Below are positions 7,699-11,603 of a stretch of DNA of 11,603 nt, one piece after another. The position numbers and the translations under genes were made by a program. The first letter of the stretch is position 1. Each line of letters begins with the position of its first letter. Below the pieces are notes generated by a model. That model searched no databases. It had not been told where the DNA came from and worked only from the letters and a program-made list of their open reading frames with translations. This DNA is from Bacteroidales bacterium. Lineage in GTDB: Bacteria; Bacteroidota; Bacteroidia; Bacteroidales; UBA7960. The stretch is from assembly GCA_007122505.1 (NCBI GenBank), contig SKTQ01000048.1, positions 1 through 11,603 on the forward strand, given 5' to 3'.

Positions 7699-8655
7699 AT
7701 GTATATGCAACAAAAGTGCATTTTTATTATCATCCTGTTGTCTTTCCTTTCCGGGGCTGTCTTTGCGCAGCAGCAAGCCCAGTTTACACATAATATGTTT
7801 AACAACATGGGGATCAATCCCGGACTGGCAGGCATGCGTAATGCGATTTGTGCCACCGGTATTGCCCGGCAGCAATGGGTTGGATTCCGCGATGAAGAAG
7901 GAAACCGTTTAAATCCGGAAACCTATAGTTTGAACGTTGATGCACCTATCAGACTTATCCGGGGTGGTTTAGCACTTGGTTTTATCCAGGATCAGCTGGG
8001 GCCTGAAACAAGTGTAGGGGTCAGTCTGTCTTATTCTTATCATCTCGACATGGGTATGGGGAGGCTGGGAATTGGTGCCAATATTGGTTTTTTGGATAAA
8101 GGAATTGATTTTTCAGGCCTCAACCCGTTGGATCCCGGTGATCCTGCGCTGATAGGAGGAGAAGAGAGCATTATTTTTACCGATTTCTCACTGGGCGGGT
8201 TTTACATGCTCGATGATGAGGCCTGGGCCGGATTGTCTTTTACGCAATTGCGGCAAGCGCGCGGCGGTCTGGGTGAAAGTGATTTCGGGCTGAAACGGCA
8301 TGTGTATGCCATGGGAGGATACAACCTCGCCTTGCCAAACAATTCCAGTTATGTTCTCAGCCCGTCGCTTCTCGTAAAAACGGACCTGAATTCCTTCCAG
8401 TTCGACATAAACACCCTGGTTACATACAATAACCGTTTTTGGGGTGGCGTTACTTATAGACCTCAGGATGCCGTTGCAGTAATGGTTGGGGTAAGACTTG
8501 ATCAGATCAGCGTGGGTTATTCATACGATATTACCACATCACCCCTGGGAGCCATGCGAAGAAGTTACGGCACCCATGAAATTATGTTGCAGTATTGTTT
8601 TGATCTTGATCTGGACCGCATACAGAAAATACAACGTAATGTCAGATTTTTGTAA
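7699..8655 (+). CDS. porP: PorP/SprF-family type IX secretion outer-membrane protein
   Basis: PorP/SprF proteins are outer-membrane beta-barrels tied to T9SS; they help export or anchor cargo and, for PorP, work with the PorK-PorN ring. The 318-aa product starts with a signal peptide: a hydrophobic run after Lys6, then AVFA with likely cleavage between Ala23 and Gln24. The mature start follows the family pattern, with a Q-F-T-H-N-M-F-N stretch, then INPGLAGMRNA and ARQQWVGF, close to the INPAYAG...RQQWVGF block typical of PorP/SprF. The rest alternates short polar and hydrophobic strands with many Gly and aromatic residues, as expected for a barrel. It lies directly upstream of gldK, as porP does in Porphyromonas. 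The symbol follows this position; in gliding species similar proteins are called SprF, and many paralogs exist. Confidence 0.9.
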   Translation: MYMQQKCIFIIILLSFLSGAVFAQQQAQFTHNMFNNMGINPGLAGMRNAICATGIARQQWVGFRDEEGNRLNPETYSLNVDAPIRLIRGGLALGFIQDQLGPETSVGVSLSYSYHLDMGMGRLGIGANIGFLDKGIDFSGLNPLDPGDPALIGGEESIIFTDFSLGGFYMLDDEAWAGLSFTQLRQARGGLGESDFGLKRHVYAMGGYNLALPNNSSYVLSPSLLVKTDLNSFQFDINTLVTYNNRFWGGVTYRPQDAVAVMVGVRLDQISVGYSYDITTSPLGAMRRSYGTHEIMLQYCFDLDLDRIQKIQRNVRFL

Positions 8656-8660
8656 CTTTG
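8653..8660 (+). promoter_or_regulatory. Possible internal -7 element before gldK, overlapping the porP stop
   Basis: TAACTTTG at the porP stop codon (TAA 8653-8655) fits TAnnTTTG, and the following bases (GCAGA) resemble those after the queA -7 box. It would start a gldK transcript with a leader of about 75 nt. No -33 TTG is evident, so it may be chance. Confidence 0.35.
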
Positions 8661-8739
8661 CAGATCATTTTTTTAAACTATTGCTTTCGCTTGCTAAAAA
8701 GGAACAAACCAAAATATGGCCATCATAACTGAAACGACC

Positions 8740-10065
8740 ATGAAAAAAATCTTTTTAATTGCTTTGGTTGCGGTAGTATTTACCAGCTGCAACTGGCTCG
8801 GACGCGGAGACCGGGGTCACCTGGTTGGTGTTCAAAACAGACCGGATGCATTCTATGCTGACCCTCCCGGAATGGTGTTCATCCCCATGGGAAGCGTTAT
8901 ACTAGGCCCTTCTGACCAGGATATTGCCTATACACAAAATGCAAGATCGTGGACTGTTTCCCTGCCGGCATTTTACATGGATGAAACAGAGATTACAAAT
9001 AATCAGTATCGACAGTTTGTTTATTGGGTAAGAGACTCTCTCGCACGTAGCATCCTGGCCGCCACGCTGGATCCGGATTTTGAAATTGATGAAGACGAGT
9101 TTGGCGAACCCCTGATCCCTCCGATGCTCAACTGGCGGCCGCCAATCCGCTGGGACGGTGAAGAAGAGCGGGTTGTACTCGAAGAGCTTTATCTGCCTGA
9201 GCAGGAACGTTTTTTCAGAAGGAGGGAGATCGACACACGATTGCTGGTTTACAGATACTTCACCATTGATCTTCGCCGGGCAGCAAATATAGAGCCCAAC
9301 GAAAGAAGAAACCTGAACAGGGCAGATCTGATTACACAACATGAAACACATGTTTACCCTGACACATTGGTTTGGATCAGTGATTTTACCTATTCCTACA
9401 ATGAACCCATGGCCAAACAGTATTTCTGGCATCCTGCTTTTGACCATTATCCGGTGGTAGGTGTCAACTGGGTACAGGCACGCGCTTTCAATGTCTGGAG
9501 AACACAATATCTCAACAGTTACCTTGCCAGCCGCAATCAACCTTTCGCCATGGATTTTGAATTGCCGTCAGAAGCGCAATGGGAATACGCTGCCAGGGGC
9601 GGGCGTGATCTCAATCCATATCCCTGGGGAGGCCCCTACCTTCGTGATCAGGAAGGCTGCTTCCTTGCCAATTTCAAACCTATGCGGGGCAGGTATGCCG
9701 ATACAGGTGCTATGTACACCAATATCGCAGGGTTTTATCCACCAAATGATTACGGTCTTTATGACATGGCAGGAAACGTTTCGGAATGGACACGCAATGC
9801 CTATGATGAGTCCTTCTATTATTTTGGCCATGACCTGAGCCCTGATTATCAATATGAATTTAACCCTGATGTGGACCCACCGGCTCTCAGCAGGAAAGTT
9901 GTTCGCGGCGGATCATGGAAAGATATCGGATTTTTTCTGCAGGTTAGCACAAGAACATATGAGTTTCAGGATACAGCCACCTCATATATCGGATTCCGCA
10001 GCGTACAAACTTATCCGGGCCGCGACAGGGATGATGGCAGAAGGGGTGCATCAAATGTTTACTAA
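8740..10065 (+). CDS. gldK: Type IX secretion/gliding lipoprotein GldK (PorK)
   Basis: GldK (PorK) is an outer-membrane lipoprotein that forms, with GldN (PorN), the large periplasmic ring of the T9SS. The 441-aa product starts with MKKIFLIALVAVVFTSC; the lipobox Cys17 would be lipidated after signal peptidase II cleavage. An in-frame ATG at 8716 would add 8 residues ahead of the signal peptide and cannot be excluded. The body is an FGE-sulfatase (SUMF1-like) fold: GMVFIPMGSVILGPS (residues 44-58), YMDETEITNNQYRQFV (79-94), an insert typical of GldK with YSYNEP (218-223) and YPVVGVNW (237-244), then FELPSEAQWEYAARGG (273-288), YGLYDMAGNVSEW (338-350) and VVRGGSW (387-393). The catalytic cysteines of true formylglycine-generating enzymes are missing near the C-terminus, as expected for a structural role. 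gldL follows after 100 nt. Confidence 0.96.
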   Translation: MKKIFLIALVAVVFTSCNWLGRGDRGHLVGVQNRPDAFYADPPGMVFIPMGSVILGPSDQDIAYTQNARSWTVSLPAFYMDETEITNNQYRQFVYWVRDSLARSILAATLDPDFEIDEDEFGEPLIPPMLNWRPPIRWDGEEERVVLEELYLPEQERFFRRREIDTRLLVYRYFTIDLRRAANIEPNERRNLNRADLITQHETHVYPDTLVWISDFTYSYNEPMAKQYFWHPAFDHYPVVGVNWVQARAFNVWRTQYLNSYLASRNQPFAMDFELPSEAQWEYAARGGRDLNPYPWGGPYLRDQEGCFLANFKPMRGRYADTGAMYTNIAGFYPPNDYGLYDMAGNVSEWTRNAYDESFYYFGHDLSPDYQYEFNPDVDPPALSRKVVRGGSWKDIGFFLQVSTRTYEFQDTATSYIGFRSVQTYPGRDRDDGRRGASNVY

Positions 10066-10165
10066 TTATTATTAATAGATTGACAACGTTTTGAAAGGAA
10101 TCTCCGGTTGCAAATAAATCTTTTCGCAGGATATTCCCAATGTTCAAATTAAAAAATTGCCACAA

Positions 10166-11059
10166 ATGAAATTTGCACGCAAAAAAGGATGGAAAATTTT
10201 TATGTCCAGGCTCTATGGATGGGGTGCCTCTTTGGTGATCATCGGAGCTCTTTTCAAGATCATGCACTGGCCTTTTGCCGATTATGCTTTGATAATTGGA
10301 ATGGGTGTAGAGGCGGTGGTGTTCTTTTTCTCAGCATTTGAACAGGTGCATGAGGAGCCGGACTGGAGTCTGGTTTATCCTGAGCTGGCAGGGCTTGAGT
10401 CGGATATGCCACGTGATGACCGCAGGCTTCAGGGCGCTGTTTCCCAACAACATATAACCTTGTCATCAAATCTGGACAAGTTGATGGAACAAGCCGACAT
10501 CGGACCTGAGCTGATCAACAATCTCGGACGCGGCTTACGCAATCTCAGTGATAACGCGGCCAGGCTGGCAGACCTTTCCAATGCGACCATAGCCACCAAT
10601 CAATATATCCAGAATATGGAAACTGCATCGAAGTCGGTGCTAGAGCTCAGCCAGTCATACAAAAACAAAGCGGAATATCTCAAGCATGATCTGAGCTTAT
10701 CGGAGGAATATAACAGCAACCTGAAAAGCCTGGTCGGTTCACTCAACGAAATGAATGATGCTTACAGAGATTCGGCGCGAAAAGCCCAGGACGGTGCTTA
10801 TGCTTCCGAAAGCCTGACAAAAAATCTCTCGGCACTAAATACGGCCTATGAGCTGCAGATGCAAGCGGCCGGCAAACAGGCCGAGGCAGCCCAGCGTCAC
10901 CAGGAAACGATGGGCGGGGTAATTGACGAGCTTACCAGTTCAGCCCAAAAATCCAAACTTTTCCAGGCTGAGATGGAACAGCTCACCAAAAATATCCAGG
11001 CACTAAACAGTGTGTACGGAAATATGCTATCGGCCATGAATTTCAACATAAATAAATAA
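10166..11059 (+). CDS. gldL: Type IX secretion/gliding motor protein GldL (PorL)
   Basis: GldL is the inner-membrane subunit that, as a pentamer around a GldM dimer, uses the proton gradient to drive T9SS export and gliding. The 297-aa protein has two N-terminal membrane helices (about residues 14-33 and 38-58). These carry Lys31 in GALFKIMHWPF, Glu49 in the middle of helix 2 (GMGVEAVVFF) and Glu59 in FSAFEQ. The segment PDWSLVYPELAG (65-76) follows, as in known GldL proteins. The remaining 220 residues are mostly charged and Ala/Leu-rich helix with probable coiled coils, longer than in F. johnsoniae and close to PorL in length. The ATG at 10166 is chosen over an in-frame TTG at 10157, as it gives the usual short basic N-terminus (MKFARKKGW). 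gldM starts 63 nt downstream. Confidence 0.95.
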   Translation: MKFARKKGWKIFMSRLYGWGASLVIIGALFKIMHWPFADYALIIGMGVEAVVFFFSAFEQVHEEPDWSLVYPELAGLESDMPRDDRRLQGAVSQQHITLSSNLDKLMEQADIGPELINNLGRGLRNLSDNAARLADLSNATIATNQYIQNMETASKSVLELSQSYKNKAEYLKHDLSLSEEYNSNLKSLVGSLNEMNDAYRDSARKAQDGAYASESLTKNLSALNTAYELQMQAAGKQAEAAQRHQETMGGVIDELTSSAQKSKLFQAEMEQLTKNIQALNSVYGNMLSAMNFNINK

Positions 11060-11122
11060 TGGCTGATTTTTGCATTCGAAAAAAGTATTCAGCATTTAAA
11101 ACAGATATAATTACAGCACAAT

Positions 11123-11603
11123 ATGGCAGCTGCTAAACAAACTCCAAGGCAAAGACTGATCGGTCTCATGTACCTGATCTTCCTCGCGCTGATGGCATTG
11201 AACGTTTCGGTGGTCGTGTTGGAGTCTTTTCCACTGATCAACAACAGCATTGAGGAAACCAACAGGAATTTTGAGACAAAGGTAGAAATGGTGTATATCG
11301 ACTTCGATGTACAAAAAGCTGCGCATGGTGAGGAGTTGGTACAACCGTTTTACAATGAAGCCATGCATGTGAAATCGCTGGCTGATTCATTGGTTAATTA
11401 TATCCGCAACAAGCGGACGCAAATGATTGCAAACATCAACCGCATCTCTATGGAAGAAGCTGAAAACATTCCTTTAGAGGATCTGCGGCGCCAGGATGAT
11501 TACAGTTTTTCTTCACGTTTCTGGTTGATTGAAAACAATCTTGACCCCACCCAGCGAGCAGGAGGACCCGGTACGAGGGCTTACATACTCCGCGACATGA
11601 TCA
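11123..11603 (+). CDS. gldM: Type IX secretion/gliding motor protein GldM (PorM), N-terminal part (3' end cut by window)
   Basis: GldM is the second motor subunit: one membrane helix sits inside the GldL pentamer, and a long periplasmic arm reaches the GldK-GldN ring. The frame opens with the ATG at 11123 and is still open at the window end, giving 160 residues of a protein usually about 500 aa. The start MAAAKQTPRQRLIGLMYLIF matches the family's TPRQ(K/R)...LMYLVF opening, with the basic residue Arg9 before one hydrophobic helix (about residues 12-33, ending near LNVSVVVLESF). The periplasmic part starts at about residue 36 with INNSIEETNRNFE and continues as mainly helical, charged sequence, as expected for the first periplasmic domain. 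The rest of gldM, and probably gldN, should follow. Confidence 0.95.
   Translation, partial: MAAAKQTPRQRLIGLMYLIFLALMALNVSVVVLESFPLINNSIEETNRNFETKVEMVYIDFDVQKAAHGEELVQPFYNEAMHVKSLADSLVNYIRNKRTQMIANINRISMEEAENIPLEDLRRQDDYSFSSRFWLIENNLDPTQRAGGPGTRAYILRDMI

Noticed and set aside
8902..9540. Long open frame on the minus strand opposite gldK (212 codons)
   Set aside because: Its translation shows no recognisable family pattern, it lies wholly inside well-supported gldK, and it is best explained as a codon shadow.
10066..10165. Separate promoter for gldL in the 100-nt gap after gldK
   Set aside because: A TTGAC is present near 10080 but no TAnnTTTG box follows at the right distance.

Overview
The window comes from a member of the Bacteroidota (Bacteroidetes). 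Three things show this: the gldK-gldL-gldM (porKLM) genes of the type IX secretion system (T9SS) and gliding machinery, a PorP/SprF-family outer-membrane protein just upstream of them, and repeated TAnnTTTG -7 promoter elements typical of the phylum. It looks like ordinary chromosomal DNA. I see no mobile element, CRISPR array, rRNA, tRNA or integration site. I cannot name the genus. The long GldL (297 aa) and the porP-K-L-M order resemble the Porphyromonas-type arrangement, but that is only suggestive.

Left part (1-3715): the 3' part of truB (tRNA pseudouridine-55 synthase), then queA (epoxyqueuosine precursor synthesis at tRNA position 34) behind its own promoter, then ispD (second cytidylyl step of the MEP isoprenoid pathway). 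Convergent to these, and only 8 nt past ispD, lies miaB on the minus strand (2-methylthiolation of i6A37 in tRNA). Three of the four genes are therefore tRNA-modification enzymes. A gap of about 300 nt (3716-4012) holds divergent promoters for miaB and for topA.

Right part (4013-11603, all plus strand): topA (DNA topoisomerase I without zinc ribbons), then after 23 nt an arginase/formimidoylglutamase-fold protein whose metal-binding residues are largely replaced, so it may not be an enzyme. Next come the T9SS genes: porP-like outer-membrane protein, gldK lipoprotein, gldL (two-helix motor protein) and the first 160 codons of gldM. GldL and GldM form the proton-driven inner-membrane motor. GldK, with GldN (expected just downstream of the window), forms the periplasmic ring under the outer membrane. 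PorP/SprF proteins sit in the outer membrane and help secrete or anchor cargo. -7-like boxes before porP and at the porP stop codon suggest that the T9SS genes can be transcribed separately from topA.

I found no clearly new system. The observation most worth following up is the metal-ligand-poor arginase-fold protein with a C-terminal extension, encoded between topA and the T9SS genes.
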